Source: Planctomycetota bacterium (lineage in GTDB: Bacteria; Planctomycetota; GCA-002687715). From it: DNA of 46,177 nucleotides. How positions within the stretch are numbered: the first letter of the stretch is position 1; each line of letters starts with the position of its first letter. The stretch is from the NCBI GenBank assembly GCA_009691765.1, contig SIAO01000017.1, positions 1 to 46,177 of the forward strand. The letters are read 5' to 3'. Positions 35,340 to 44,768 of this stretch are shown here, piece by piece. Both the position numbers and the translations under genes were made by a program. The notes beneath the pieces were generated by a model, which was not told the origin of the DNA, did not search any database, and worked only from the letters and a program-made list of their open reading frames with translations.

Positions 35340-36845
35340 TCAGGCGGGCAAACAGCCTCCTCGTGAACTATGTTGCAGTTCCAATGAAGGCGCTGCATAA
35401 CGCTTGTGAAGGATGGCTTTGTAAATGCCCACGAGCTCTTCGGCATTATCACGCACCGCTTTAATGGGCGGTTGCGTGCCCACGAGCGCTGCAAGTTTCG
35501 ACCGGTCCGTTGCCAGCTCGCGCATCAATGCCGCGAGACTCTTCGAGTTGCCAAGCTCAAAAGTCCGACCATAGTTATTGGCTACAGCGAACTCCAACAT
35601 GCCACCGCGATCCGAAACCAAGATTGGCGTGCTGGTCATGGCGGCCTCGTTCAAAGTGAGCGGGGCGTTTTCGAACCAGATGCTCGGCACCACGAGCACA
35701 TCCATCTGCGCCAGCACTTCGCTCACATCGCGATTGTTGAAGCGGCCCTTGAAGTGCACGCGCCCTGCTGCGCCATGCGCCGCGGCCTTACTCTTCAGCC
35801 CTTCGAGGTAATCAACGCTCCAGCGATTCGGTGCGCCAAACACCAGCAGTTCAATGTCTTGGTGATCCGCGGCAGCATCGAGAAACGCATCCACTAGGAC
35901 TTCCACACCTTTGGTGCGGATGATGCTGCCCATGAATCCGAAGCGCAGGTTGGGTGATGGCGTTTTCGGCAACGCTTTCACATACGAAAAATCCATGCCA
36001 TTTGCCGAGTGGATGATTTGCGTCGAGGGTATGCGCCAATGCTGCATGAACTGATCCCGCAGGAAGGCTGAGGGAGTGATCAGCAGATCCATCTCTAAGA
36101 GTTTCTCGCGCAGCACATCGCTGCGAATTTCGAAGGGATTCGCCGCGGATATGGGCAGCGATGGCGAGGAGCTCATCCCGGCCAGTGTGCGGCGCATTGC
36201 ATTCAAGGCTGCGCGCGGGCGGCGTGCGAAGCGACCAGGCGTTTCATTCATGCGCGCCACAAAGTGGTTGGCCCAGCGCTCCCGCAGGCTTGGAGTCTCG
36301 CTCGGCGCCTTGCCGGGTTGCGACTTCATGTCGTCGCGCACCGAAAGATCCTGCCAGCCGTCGCCGTAGACGCAGCGCCCACATTTGCTGAAGTCGATGG
36401 GGTCGCAGATGACGCCGTCCGTGTAGCACATGCGTTGTCCCATGGGGCACATGGGCCAGAAGTCGTGCAGCGTGTAGACAGCGGGAATGCCGAGTTCGCG
36501 GGGCACATCGAGCACTTCGATTCCGAGCCCCACCACATGTTGGAAGTGAATGATGTCTGGCCGCACTTCGGCCACCCAATTGCGGAAAATGGCGGCGCCC
36601 TTGGGGTCGCGGTAAGAGCGGTCAAATGGCACCCAGTCGAGGTCCGCGCGGTTCATGTAGCGGATCGTGAGGCCGTCGCGATTTTCGGTGTAAGTGTGCC
36701 AAGGCTTGAGTTTCGCGTCCTGCAGCCTCGAAAACACAAAAACTTCATGCCGCTGTGCTTGAGCTCGCGCAATGTTCAGCGTGTAAATCGCTGTTCCGGC
36801 GATCTCGTGGGGAGGGAGTTCGTGGCTGACTTGGAGGATTCTCAT
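35340..36845 (-). CDS. GT4 glycosyltransferase
   Basis: A 501-residue GT-B enzyme; ATG 36845 gives M-R-I-L-Q-V-S-H-E-L-P-P, like its neighbours, although the frame is open further upstream. The N-terminal half has Y-T-L-H-D-F-W followed by a four-Cys segment (C-P-M-G-Q-R-M-C, then V-I-C, then K-C-G-R-C). The C-terminal half has F-M-G-S-I-I-R-T-K-G-V and the donor-binding E-N-A-P-L-T-L-N-E. An approximately 100-residue insertion lies between the halves. It transfers a sugar from a nucleotide donor, probably in surface polysaccharide assembly; the sugar is not predictable. Confidence 0.88.
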   Translation of the reverse strand: MRILQVSHELPPHEIAGTAIYTLNIARAQAQRHEVFVFSRLQDAKLKPWHTYTENRDGLTIRYMNRADLDWVPFDRSYRDPKGAAIFRNWVAEVRPDIIHFQHVVGLGIEVLDVPRELGIPAVYTLHDFWPMCPMGQRMCYTDGVICDPIDFSKCGRCVYGDGWQDLSVRDDMKSQPGKAPSETPSLRERWANHFVARMNETPGRFARRPRAALNAMRRTLAGMSSSPSLPISAANPFEIRSDVLREKLLEMDLLITPSAFLRDQFMQHWRIPSTQIIHSANGMDFSYVKALPKTPSPNLRFGFMGSIIRTKGVEVLVDAFLDAAADHQDIELLVFGAPNRWSVDYLEGLKSKAAAHGAAGRVHFKGRFNNRDVSEVLAQMDVLVVPSIWFENAPLTLNEAAMTSTPILVSDRGGMLEFAVANNYGRTFELGNSKSLAALMRELATDRSKLAALVGTQPPIKAVRDNAEELVGIYKAILHKRYAAPSLELQHSSRGGCLPA

Positions 36846-37047
36846 TGAATTGACAGCGGCGGGGCTGCCGAATCTCGCCGTTGGGGTGGATTCCGCATCG
36901 GCAAGGCTCTTGTGTAAACCTAACCCCGGTTGCTCCCAAAGGTCAAGATCCTTCCGGAGCATGGCGGAGAGCTGGCCCCGAGGGTACTTTGTTTTCCAGC
37001 CACAGCGTGGGCCCGCCCGAAAAGGGTGCACCAACTTTGGCGCTTTT
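36846..37047. other. Divergent intergenic region between GT genes, 202 bp
   Basis: This spacer separates the start codons of two divergent GT4 genes. It should hold promoters for both blocks, but I see no convincing -35/-10 pair. Open frames cross it on both strands, and no known domain begins there. Confidence 0.4.
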
Positions 37048-38892
37048 ATGAGAATCCTCTTTGTGCTCCATACATGGAACCCCGAGGGCAAAGGGGGTAC
37101 CGAGCAGCATGCGCGGGCGCTTGCGCGAACCCTTTCGCGCAAAGGGCACCAAGTTGGTGTGTTTGCGCGCACAGGGCGCCCCGACCGGCCCGACTACGAA
37201 GTGACCACCGGATGGGAAGGGCCCATCAGCATCACGCGCATCAACAATTGTTGGCGTGAGGCCCCGAATTTCGAGTGGATCTACCGCAATCGCCGCATAC
37301 ACGAAGCCTTTCAGCACGAACTGGATTCGTTCAAACCGAACTTGGTGCATGTGCATCACCTCACCGGCCTGTCTGTGACCTTGCTCGAAGAGGTGAAGCT
37401 GCGCGCATTGCCGCTGGTGTTCACGTTCCATGATTTCTGGACTGTGTGCCCGCGTGGGCAGCGCATGACCAAGGACTTGGAACTTTGTGAAACGGTGGAC
37501 CGCGAGAAGTGCTACCGCTGCTTGGGCGGGCTGTGGCCGCACATGTTCGACAATCGCGCGCGCGAACGCACGGTGCTCGACCAGCGCGGGCACCTCGCCC
37601 CTGAGATGCTTGCGAATTGGGAGCGATACATCAGTTATGCGCTGAATCTGTGCGATGTGATGATCGCGCCCAGTGAGTTCCATCGCGAGCGCATGTTGGA
37701 CTTCCGGCTTGATGCCGACCGCTTGGTGGCGCTGCCACACGGGCTCGACCATGCGCCCTTCGACGGACGCATGCGCGCAAATTCACCGCCCAAGCGTTTC
37801 GGCTATATCGGCTCGGTGATTCCAATAAAGGGCGTGCACGTGCTCATCGAGGCGTTTCAGCAGATGGGACGCGCCGATTGTTCTCTCGAGATTTGGGGAG
37901 AAGAGCGCGCGCACCACGATGACACCACCTACTCTGCGCGCTTGAAAGTCTTATGTGCGGGTGCCTCCAACATTCGTTTTCATGGGGCTTACGAAGCGGA
38001 GCAAACCGGGCGCATTCTCGACAAGATTGATGTGTTGGTGGTGCCGTCGCTGTGGTGGGAGACGTTTTGTCTGACCATTCGCGAAGGACTGCTCGCTGGC
38101 ATTCCAGTGATTGCATCCGACATCGGAGCCATGCGCGAGGCGCTCGACGGCGAACGCGATGGTTTGCTGTTCCGTGTGGGCGACGCTGACGACTTGCGCG
38201 AGAAGATGGAGCGGTTGCTGACGGACGATTTGTTCCGAGAGCGTTTCTACAATCGCGGCGGCACAGTGAAGTCGCTAGAGGCGTATGGCGAAGAGCTGGA
38301 GGCGCTTTATGCGCAGGCCCTTCGCGTTTCCCGCAGACGCAGCAAGGCTCTCGTGGTTGCGCCGCCGTCGTTCCCATCGCACGCCACGCAGCATGGTCAG
38401 TCGATGTACCTGCCTTGGGAAAAGGTCGGCGTCTCTATGGAGCAACAGGGCACGGTCTCCGTGAATCTGCAATCGGGTTCGCCCAGCGAAGCCAAACCTG
38501 AAGTGCTGCTCCAGTTGGACTTGCGCGAGGGTGACCGTCATGTTGGCACGGTGAAATTGCGCGTGGATCTTGCTGCGATTGCTGCGTGCGCCAGTCGAGG
38601 CGTCGAGATAGAAACGCCGCAACCACTGCCGGCGCCAGCCGCCGAGCCCCCAGCGACGAAACTGGCAGCGACTCCCGCTGCTGCGCGAACCGCACCACCA
38701 GTATCAGCAGCACCAGCTCCCAGGCCGCAGGTTCGGCCAACACCAGCGTCGCCCAGCGCAACTCCGTCGCCCAGCGCAACTCCGCCGCCCGCGAAACCAG
38801 GTGTGCGTCGCGAAGTGTTGAAGCGCAGCAGACAGCCGGTGCGCCGCATTCGCATGCAGCGCAGACCGCCACGCCACGGCTCTGATTCGTGA
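37048..38892 (+). CDS. GT4 glycosyltransferase with Pro/Ala-rich, basic C-terminal tail
   Basis: A 614-residue protein; ATG 37048 gives M-R-I-L-F-V-L-H-T-W. Residues 1-430 are GT4: F-H-D-F-W-T-V-C-P-R-G-Q-R and later Cys residues (K-C-Y-R-C), G-S-V-I-P-I-K-G-V-H and the donor site E-T-F-C-L-T-I-R-E. Residues about 450-515 form a small beta-rich domain (G-T-V-S-V-N-L-Q, V-L-L-Q-L-D-L-R-E). Residues 525-590 are low-complexity Pro/Ala/Thr, with an imperfect 18-bp tandem repeat near 38751-38786. The last 30 residues are strongly basic (V-R-R-I-R-M-Q-R-R). The tail could bind an anionic polymer, nucleic acid or membrane; this is inference. Confidence 0.87.
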   Translation: MRILFVLHTWNPEGKGGTEQHARALARTLSRKGHQVGVFARTGRPDRPDYEVTTGWEGPISITRINNCWREAPNFEWIYRNRRIHEAFQHELDSFKPNLVHVHHLTGLSVTLLEEVKLRALPLVFTFHDFWTVCPRGQRMTKDLELCETVDREKCYRCLGGLWPHMFDNRARERTVLDQRGHLAPEMLANWERYISYALNLCDVMIAPSEFHRERMLDFRLDADRLVALPHGLDHAPFDGRMRANSPPKRFGYIGSVIPIKGVHVLIEAFQQMGRADCSLEIWGEERAHHDDTTYSARLKVLCAGASNIRFHGAYEAEQTGRILDKIDVLVVPSLWWETFCLTIREGLLAGIPVIASDIGAMREALDGERDGLLFRVGDADDLREKMERLLTDDLFRERFYNRGGTVKSLEAYGEELEALYAQALRVSRRRSKALVVAPPSFPSHATQHGQSMYLPWEKVGVSMEQQGTVSVNLQSGSPSEAKPEVLLQLDLREGDRHVGTVKLRVDLAAIAACASRGVEIETPQPLPAPAAEPPATKLAATPAAARTAPPVSAAPAPRPQVRPTPASPSATPSPSATPPPAKPGVRREVLKRSRQPVRRIRMQRRPPRHGSDS

Positions 38893-38911
38893 GGCTACGC
38901 GGAGCACAAGC

Positions 38912-39904
38912 GTGACCGCGCTGGCCGTTCGCGGCATGTCGCCGCATGTGACGGTGTTCATTCCCACCTTCAATGGTGCGAGGCATCTCGAAGAGTTGCT
39001 CTGCGCTTTGGAGCAGCAGCAGACGCCTTGGCCCTTCGAAGTGTTGGTCATCGACTCCGGGTCGAAGGACGACACTTTGCAGATCCTGCAACGGCACCAA
39101 GTACGGCTGATCACCATTCCGAATTCGGAGTTCGATCATGGCGCTACTCGCAATCGCGCAGTCCAAGAAGCGCGGGGCGACGTTGTGGCGCTGACGGTGC
39201 AAGACGCAACGCCTGCAGGTCCGGATTGGCTGCGCACCATGGTGTCGCATTTCGAAGATAGCGAAGTGGGTGGCGTCTATTGCGATCAAGTGCCGCGCCC
39301 GGACTGCTCGCCATTCTTGCGCGAACGGCTTTCACGTTGGGTGCAAGGTGGCGGCACTCCGTTGGTGTCGCAGGTGAAGGATGTGGCGCGTTTCTGGAAT
39401 GAAGTGCATCCCAACGAGCGTTGGAACATCATCAAGTTCGACAATGTGGCCAGCGCGGTGCGGCGCAGCACGGCGTTGCAGCACCCATTCCCGAAGCGCC
39501 GCTTTGGTGAAGACGTGACTTGGGCCAAGGGGGCAATTCTCGCGGGTTTCAAGATTGTCTATGAACCGCGAGTGGCGGTCATCCACAGCCATCCACTGTC
39601 CATTTGGTACGAATTTAAGCGCGCCTACTTGGATCATCAGAATGTGAATGACCTCGTGGGTTCGCGCCTCGCGCCGCGCCTACGCAATGTTTTTGAATAC
39701 ACGGCGGCAGAATCGCGTCGCCTGTTCCGCGTGGTCTGGATGGATGAAACGTTGGATCCGATTGAGCGCATGGTGTGGTTGGCGAAGGTGCTGCCCTTCG
39801 CCTTCACGCAGAACTTGGGCCAATACCTCGGGCCGCTGTCGAATGTGCAAGGGCGCAAGGGATTTTGGAAGTTCTGGGACCGTTTGATGGGGAAGGGCGT
39901 TTGA
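38912..39904 (+). CDS. GT2 glycosyltransferase (rhamnosyltransferase-like)
   Basis: A 330-residue GT-A enzyme. GTG 38912 is preceded by GGAG; ATG 38936 is an alternative start. V-T-V-F-I-P-T-F-N-G begins the nucleotide-binding fold. V-I-D-S-G-S-K-D-D-T and V-Q-D-A-T-P are the acidic sites, and G-E-D-V-T-W-A is the likely base region. The C-terminus has H-P-L-S-I-W-Y-E-F-K, seen in rhamnosyltransferase-like GT2 proteins. It is followed by a GT4 gene with a one-base overlap of stop and start. Confidence 0.87.
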   Translation: MTALAVRGMSPHVTVFIPTFNGARHLEELLCALEQQQTPWPFEVLVIDSGSKDDTLQILQRHQVRLITIPNSEFDHGATRNRAVQEARGDVVALTVQDATPAGPDWLRTMVSHFEDSEVGGVYCDQVPRPDCSPFLRERLSRWVQGGGTPLVSQVKDVARFWNEVHPNERWNIIKFDNVASAVRRSTALQHPFPKRRFGEDVTWAKGAILAGFKIVYEPRVAVIHSHPLSIWYEFKRAYLDHQNVNDLVGSRLAPRLRNVFEYTAAESRRLFRVVWMDETLDPIERMVWLAKVLPFAFTQNLGQYLGPLSNVQGRKGFWKFWDRLMGKGV

Positions 39905-40992
39905 TGGCATTGCGTATTGCAATGTTGCATCAACACGCGGGCGGCGGCGCCACGGTGGCAGTGCACGAATTGATGGCGGGGCTGCGCGCTCTTGGTCATG
40001 AAGTGCAAGATCTCACTCCAGCGCGCGATGCACCTTTGGTCGCGTTGCTTGGGCGCATCGAGGCGTTCACTCCCGACATTGTGCATGCACACTGTTTCTA
40101 CAACGCCATGGACTATGCGAGCATCCTTGAAGTAGCGCAGCGTTGGCCCTTGGTCTTTACTTTGCACGACACGCTGCCCGTGAATCAGTTCGGGCCCGAA
40201 TGCTGGGAATGTTTTCGCAATGCGTATTGCCTCGGTTGCCCAGCGCTCGGCCCGCTGCGCCGCTGGAGGCCGAATTACCGCGTGGTGGCGCGCATGGCAC
40301 GCCGTCGTGTGCACCGCAAATTGCAGGCACACCTGATTCTGCCGTCAGAGTGGATGCGCCTTCGCATCGCGCGCAGTGAATTGGCCGCATTGCCAAGCAC
40401 GTACATTCCCTATGGCATTGATATTGCTGGTTTCGCGCAATCCGCGCACGTGCCACGCATCGAAACCCAAGTGTTTTTTGCGGGAAACATGTATAGCGCG
40501 GAAGATCACAGGAAAGGGTTGCCAGACTTGTTGGCTGCGTGGATTCAGGTGCGGGCTGTTATGCCGACGGCGCATCTTGCCGTTGCGGGGCGTGTGGCAG
40601 CAGGCCTCTTGCCGACAGGCGTGGAAGCGTGCGGAGAACTTTCGCGCAGCGCTGTGCAACAGCGGTTGGCCTCGGCGACTGTGGTGTGCGTGCCCAGCCG
40701 TGGCGACAACTTGCCACTCGCAGTGATGGAAGCCATGGCTTCACGCTGTTGTGTTGTGGCAACACGCGTAGGCGGCATTCCCGAAATGATCATCGATGGC
40801 GTGAGCGGCCTACTGGTGCCTCCAGCGAGCCCGAATGCATTGGCACAAACCCTGCTCTCCGCTTTGCAGCAGCCAGGCCTCGCAGCGCGCCTCGGCGCCG
40901 CAGCCGCAGAGCACGCTTCACGGACTTGGCCCCGCGAGCTCTGTGCGCAGCGTCACGAAGCGCTCTATCGCAGCATCACCGTCACCGCGTGA
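39904..40992 (+). CDS. GT4 glycosyltransferase
   Basis: A 362-residue GT-B enzyme; ATG 39904 shares its A with the preceding TGA. The N-terminal half has H-Q-H-A-G-G-G-A-T and F-T-L-H-D-T, followed by a Cys cluster (C-W-E-C, then C-L-G-C). The C-terminal half has F-A-G-N-M-Y and the donor site R-G-D-N-L-P-L-A-V-M-E. It is co-directional with the GT2 gene and probably in the same operon. Confidence 0.87.
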   Translation: MALRIAMLHQHAGGGATVAVHELMAGLRALGHEVQDLTPARDAPLVALLGRIEAFTPDIVHAHCFYNAMDYASILEVAQRWPLVFTLHDTLPVNQFGPECWECFRNAYCLGCPALGPLRRWRPNYRVVARMARRRVHRKLQAHLILPSEWMRLRIARSELAALPSTYIPYGIDIAGFAQSAHVPRIETQVFFAGNMYSAEDHRKGLPDLLAAWIQVRAVMPTAHLAVAGRVAAGLLPTGVEACGELSRSAVQQRLASATVVCVPSRGDNLPLAVMEAMASRCCVVATRVGGIPEMIIDGVSGLLVPPASPNALAQTLLSALQQPGLAARLGAAAAEHASRTWPRELCAQRHEALYRSITVTA

Positions 40993-41010
40993 CTGCTACA
41001 GTCGCGGCGC

Positions 41011-41496
41011 ATGGACAGCAGCAGCAATCCTGAACTCGCCGCCGCGCTTGGTCGCATTCCCAGCGGTCTCTTCATTGTCACCGTGCGCAGTGGTACTGAG
41101 CGCACCGCGTTTCTCGCTTCGTGGGTGCAGCAATGCGCCTTCGACCCGCCCATGCTCAGCATTTGTGTGAAGCGCGGACGCCCCGCAGAAGACATGCTGC
41201 GCGAGGGCGAAGTGCTCACGGTGAACATCTTGCGCACGGGTGCAGGCGCGTTGATGAAGCCCTTTGCGAAGGGCGTGCCACCGGGCGCGGACCCTTATGT
41301 TGGCGTGGAAACTGAAGGACCTTTCAGCGGCGCAGAAGTGCTCAAGGATGCACTGGCTTCGATCGACGCTCGTGTGCAGGCACGCTCGGATGCAGGTGAC
41401 CATGTGTTGCTGCTGGCGGAGGTGCTTGCTGGGCGCGTGCATGGCGAGGGTGGCGAACCTTGGGTGCATGTGCGCCGCAACGGCTTCAGTTATTGA
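41011..41496 (+). CDS. Flavin-reductase-like domain protein
   Basis: A 161-residue protein matching the FMN-binding flavin reductase/flavoredoxin fold: I-P-S-G-L-F-I-V-T-V near the start, then S-W-V-Q-Q-C-A-F-D-P-P and the downstream S-I-C-V-K-R-G-R. It starts 18 bases after the GT4 stop and ends 8 bases before the next start, so it is in the run. Related domains bind FMN and serve in small-molecule oxidation or reduction. Its role among glycosyltransferase genes is unclear. Confidence 0.8.
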   Translation: MDSSSNPELAAALGRIPSGLFIVTVRSGTERTAFLASWVQQCAFDPPMLSICVKRGRPAEDMLREGEVLTVNILRTGAGALMKPFAKGVPPGADPYVGVETEGPFSGAEVLKDALASIDARVQARSDAGDHVLLLAEVLAGRVHGEGGEPWVHVRRNGFSY

Positions 41497-41504
41497 GCAT
41501 AGGC

Positions 41505-42293
41505 ATGACACGCGAATTGGTGCATTACGAAGTCCTTGGAGCGGTGGCCAGATTCACGCTCGACGATGCTCCTGCCAACGGCTACAGCCACGAGATGATG
41601 TTGCAGCTCGATGCGTGCGTGTTGCGCGCGCGCTTTGACGATGCGGTGCAAGTGATCGTCATCACCGGTGCGGGCGAGAAGTTCTTTTGCGCTGGTGCCA
41701 ACATCGACGGCCTTGCGGCCATGACGCAGAGCTTCAAATACAACTTCTGCCTGCACGCGAATGAAACTCTGTTGCGTTTGGAGCAGACGCCGAAGCTGGT
41801 CATCGCCGCGTTGAACGGACATTGCGTTGGTGGTGGGCTCGAAATTGCCTTGGCTTGCGACTTTCGCGTGATGCGCACGGGCGGTGGCAAGTTGGGTTTA
41901 CCTGAAGTGGCGCTCGGCGTGTTGCCGGGCACGGGCGGGACGCAGCGCCTTGCGCGCCTTGTGGGTAAAGCGCGCGCGTTGGAGCTGATGGTGCAAGGGC
42001 GCACCATGGCGCCGAATGAAGGACTGCTGTTGGGCTTGCTCACGGCCATCTTCGAGGCTTCAGATTTTCAAACGGCGGTGCTGGAATATGCGCGCAGCTT
42101 CTGCACCCCTGGGAAAGCGGCCATGGCGGTTGGACTCATCAAGCGCGCAGTCCAAAGCGGCGCCGAAGTGCCGCTCGAAAGCGGGCTCGCTCTTGAGCGC
42201 GAACTGCAAGCGCGACTTTTCGCTTCTGGAGATGCGCGCCGTGGCCTCGACGCGTTCCTGAACAAGACGAAGCCCGAGTTCGAGGGCTGCTGA
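41505..42293 (+). CDS. Enoyl-CoA hydratase/isomerase family protein
   Basis: A 262-residue crotonase-fold protein starting at ATG 41505. Residues 63-69 (F-C-A-G-A-N-I) and G-H-C-V-G-G-G-L-E-I-A-L-A-C-D form the oxyanion hole and CoA site. Both usual catalytic glutamates appear present, in G-G-L-E-I-A and in L-P-E-V-A-L-G-V-L-P-G-T-G-G. It probably hydrates an enoyl-CoA or acts on a related CoA ester. It follows the flavin-reductase-like gene, so the pair may act on one acyl or aromatic substrate. It converges on the next GT with a 30-base gap. Confidence 0.88.
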   Translation: MTRELVHYEVLGAVARFTLDDAPANGYSHEMMLQLDACVLRARFDDAVQVIVITGAGEKFFCAGANIDGLAAMTQSFKYNFCLHANETLLRLEQTPKLVIAALNGHCVGGGLEIALACDFRVMRTGGGKLGLPEVALGVLPGTGGTQRLARLVGKARALELMVQGRTMAPNEGLLLGLLTAIFEASDFQTAVLEYARSFCTPGKAAMAVGLIKRAVQSGAEVPLESGLALERELQARLFASGDARRGLDAFLNKTKPEFEGC

Positions 42294-42323
42294 GACCCGG
42301 TCTCGCACGCCTCTCTCGCGTTG

Positions 42324-43466
42324 TTATGCGTGTGCGCTCTCAACCGCCGCAGGCAGTTCGTAGATGCTGGCGATGCGCGCCGCCATGCCGCGTGCGTGAA
42401 ATAAAAGCTGTGCGCGCTCGCGACCAACAAGCCCAAAGCGGTGCAGGCGCGCGCGATCACTGAGGGCCGCGCACATGGCGCCGCCGAGAATCTCGCCATC
42501 GCCGGGTGGCACCAATACTCCGCTCGCGTGGTCCGCGACGGTCTCCAACAACCCCGGGATGCGTGTGCCGATTACGGGCAGCCCAGCAAACATGGCTTCG
42601 ATGACCGAGAAGGGCATGCCTTCCACCACGCTCGTGTTCACCAACAGATCCAAACCGCGCAGCAGCTCGCGCGCGTCGTTGCGGAAGCCGTACCAGCACA
42701 TTGCCTGCGCTATGCCTAACTCTTCAGCCTTCGCACGCATGGGCGCCAAGAGCGGTCCGTCGCCAAGCACCACAAAGCGCGCTTGCGGGAAATGCGGCAC
42801 TACGCGGCGCACACCTTCCAAGAACAGGTCCGGATTCTTCTGCGGGATCAAGCGCCCCACCAAACCGACCAGCAAGAAGTGTTCGCTGGGGAAGCCGAGT
42901 TCAGCGCGCGCGCGGGTGCGGCGTTCAGGATCGAGTACGCCGTCGTCGGTGACACCGTTCGCTACCACATGCACTTGCGAACTGTTCCATGGCCGCGCGA
43001 GAATGGCGCTGCGGTCGGCTTCTGTGTTCGTGATGGTGTGCGCGGTGCGCGCGGCAGCGCTGCGCACACGGCGCGGCAGAGGCATGTTGTCAAACACCGA
43101 TCGCGGCAGGTGCTCGGTCACTACGAAATCACTGCGCAGCGCCATGCCGGCAGCGGTCATGGCACCGGTGCAGGCACGCGGGTCCGTGAGATTGAAGTGC
43201 ACCACATCGAAGCGGTTCTGCACGAAGAAGCGCCACACTTTGAGAAAAGCGCCACGGGCTTTGAGCGTGGGGATCGCGGGCAGGCGCACAACACGCACAT
43301 GCAGCGCTGCCATGAGTTGCGCGAGAGGATCCACCGCGCCCTCTTCGCTCAACACCACGGTGACTTCCCAATGCGCTCTTGGAAGTTCGCGAGCAAGCTC
43401 GATCAACGCGCGTTCGGCACCTCCGAACACGGGCGCATCGCTATAGAGCAGAAGTTGGCGGGGCAT
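42324..43466 (-). CDS. GT4 glycosyltransferase
   Basis: A 380-residue GT-B enzyme starting at ATG 43466. F-G-G-A-E-R-A-L-I-E-L-A is the glycine-rich acceptor-side loop. G-L-V-G-R-L-I-P-Q-K-N-P-D begins the donor domain, and E-G-M-P-F-S-V-I-E is the E-x7-E donor motif. It lies 11 bases downstream of another minus-strand GT4 gene, forming a two-gene operon. It lacks the Cys segment seen in the 30.9-41 kb enzymes. Confidence 0.88.
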   Translation of the reverse strand: MPRQLLLYSDAPVFGGAERALIELARELPRAHWEVTVVLSEEGAVDPLAQLMAALHVRVVRLPAIPTLKARGAFLKVWRFFVQNRFDVVHFNLTDPRACTGAMTAAGMALRSDFVVTEHLPRSVFDNMPLPRRVRSAAARTAHTITNTEADRSAILARPWNSSQVHVVANGVTDDGVLDPERRTRARAELGFPSEHFLLVGLVGRLIPQKNPDLFLEGVRRVVPHFPQARFVVLGDGPLLAPMRAKAEELGIAQAMCWYGFRNDARELLRGLDLLVNTSVVEGMPFSVIEAMFAGLPVIGTRIPGLLETVADHASGVLVPPGDGEILGGAMCAALSDRARLHRFGLVGRERAQLLFHARGMAARIASIYELPAAVESAHA

Positions 43467-43477
43467 GGGTGTTCCGA

Positions 43478-44695
43478 TTATGCCGCAGAATCCGAGTTTG
43501 CGTCGCGCCCGAAGGCGGCAGAAACCACCGTTCTCAGTTGGCGTTGGATTTTTGCCCAGTCATGAGCCTCTGCCACCTGCCGCGCCGCGCGCACGAGGGA
43601 CTCGCGCAAGGCAACATCCCGCAGAATCTGAACGGCGCTTGCAGCAAGTTCCGCAGGCGATTCAGCGAGCAGCAGGTTGCGGCCTTGCTGCACGGGCAAG
43701 CCGGCGGCACCGACGCGCGTCGACACCACGGGCCGACCCACTGCGAAGGCTTCCAAGAGTTTCAATCGGCTGCCACCGCCGTGGCGCAACGGTGCGAGCA
43801 GCAAATGGCACTCTTGCCATGCGGGGAGCATGTCCGGCAGCGCACCGAGCAGGCGCACTCCAGGCAATCCACGCACGGGTTCCAACAACCCTGTTGGATC
43901 TGCTCCCACCAACAACGCTTCAGCGTCTGGAATCTCTCGACGCACAAGTGGCAACACTTCTCGCGCGAGGCAGAGTGCGGCGGCGGCGTTTGGTGCGTAG
44001 TCCGCGCCACCGACGAACAGCAACTTTGCGTGCCCTGCTGCGGGAGATAGCAGCGGGCGCTCGGTCAAGTGCACTCCGTTGCTCACGACTTCGGCCGCGC
44101 GCGCGCCAACAGCGTCCAGCGCATGTTTGTCTTCAGCACTCACCGTGAGCGTCAACTGGGCTGTGCGCGCCAACATCGCTTCTACTTCGCCGAGCAATGC
44201 AGCTTCGCGCAAAGCCAACATGCGGCTACTCCACGGAAGATCCCGCGCCTTGTCGCGGATAAGCGCAGATTCCACATTGTGCGTCGAGAACAAAAGTGGC
44301 GCGCGTGGCAGCAGCGGCAGATAAGGCGCCATCCACACATGATCGAGCATGATGGCGTCCACCTTGCGGCTTGCTTCGCGCCGCACGAGCTCGGCCATCT
44401 CGCGACTGTAGAAGCGTGGCAAGAGAGAGGAGCGTCCGCGCAGCAGCATCCAAAGTTTGGTGACGCGTTCTCTGGTGCTCAAAGCACCATGGCGCGGTGT
44501 GAGGGTGGCGCTCCGCAGCGTTACACCGCTGCGGGCGAGGGCTGCCGCAGCAGCTTCGGAGTCTTCTTGGCTGGATCCCGCCAGCACCACAATTTCATGA
44601 TCCGCGGCAAGTCCCGCGAGCAGAGCATGAGTGCGGATGCGACCGCCATGGGTCAAAGGCCACGGCAACATTGGTGTGAGGGCGAGGATGCGCAT
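43478..44695 (-). CDS. GT4 glycosyltransferase, GGG-x-R-x-K subtype
   Basis: A 405-residue GT-B enzyme; ATG 44695 gives M-R-I-L-A-L-T-P-M-L-P-W-P. The donor region reads H-G-G-G-S-R-L-K-L-L-E-A, a form seen in one branch of GT4/GT1-like enzymes, in place of the usual E-x7-E spacing. The same form occurs in the divergent neighbour at 44769-45917 (S-G-G-G-V-R-V-K-N-V-E-A), so the two are likely paralogs. It is the first gene of a two-gene minus-strand block. Confidence 0.86.
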   Translation of the reverse strand: MRILALTPMLPWPLTHGGRIRTHALLAGLAADHEIVVLAGSSQEDSEAAAAALARSGVTLRSATLTPRHGALSTRERVTKLWMLLRGRSSLLPRFYSREMAELVRREASRKVDAIMLDHVWMAPYLPLLPRAPLLFSTHNVESALIRDKARDLPWSSRMLALREAALLGEVEAMLARTAQLTLTVSAEDKHALDAVGARAAEVVSNGVHLTERPLLSPAAGHAKLLFVGGADYAPNAAAALCLAREVLPLVRREIPDAEALLVGADPTGLLEPVRGLPGVRLLGALPDMLPAWQECHLLLAPLRHGGGSRLKLLEAFAVGRPVVSTRVGAAGLPVQQGRNLLLAESPAELAASAVQILRDVALRESLVRAARQVAEAHDWAKIQRQLRTVVSAAFGRDANSDSAA

Positions 44696-44768
44696 CGCAG
44701 TGCGCTGCGAGCGTTAGACTCCACCCGCGAGCGCGGCGGACACTACCACGCAGGCGCGCGCACCATCC

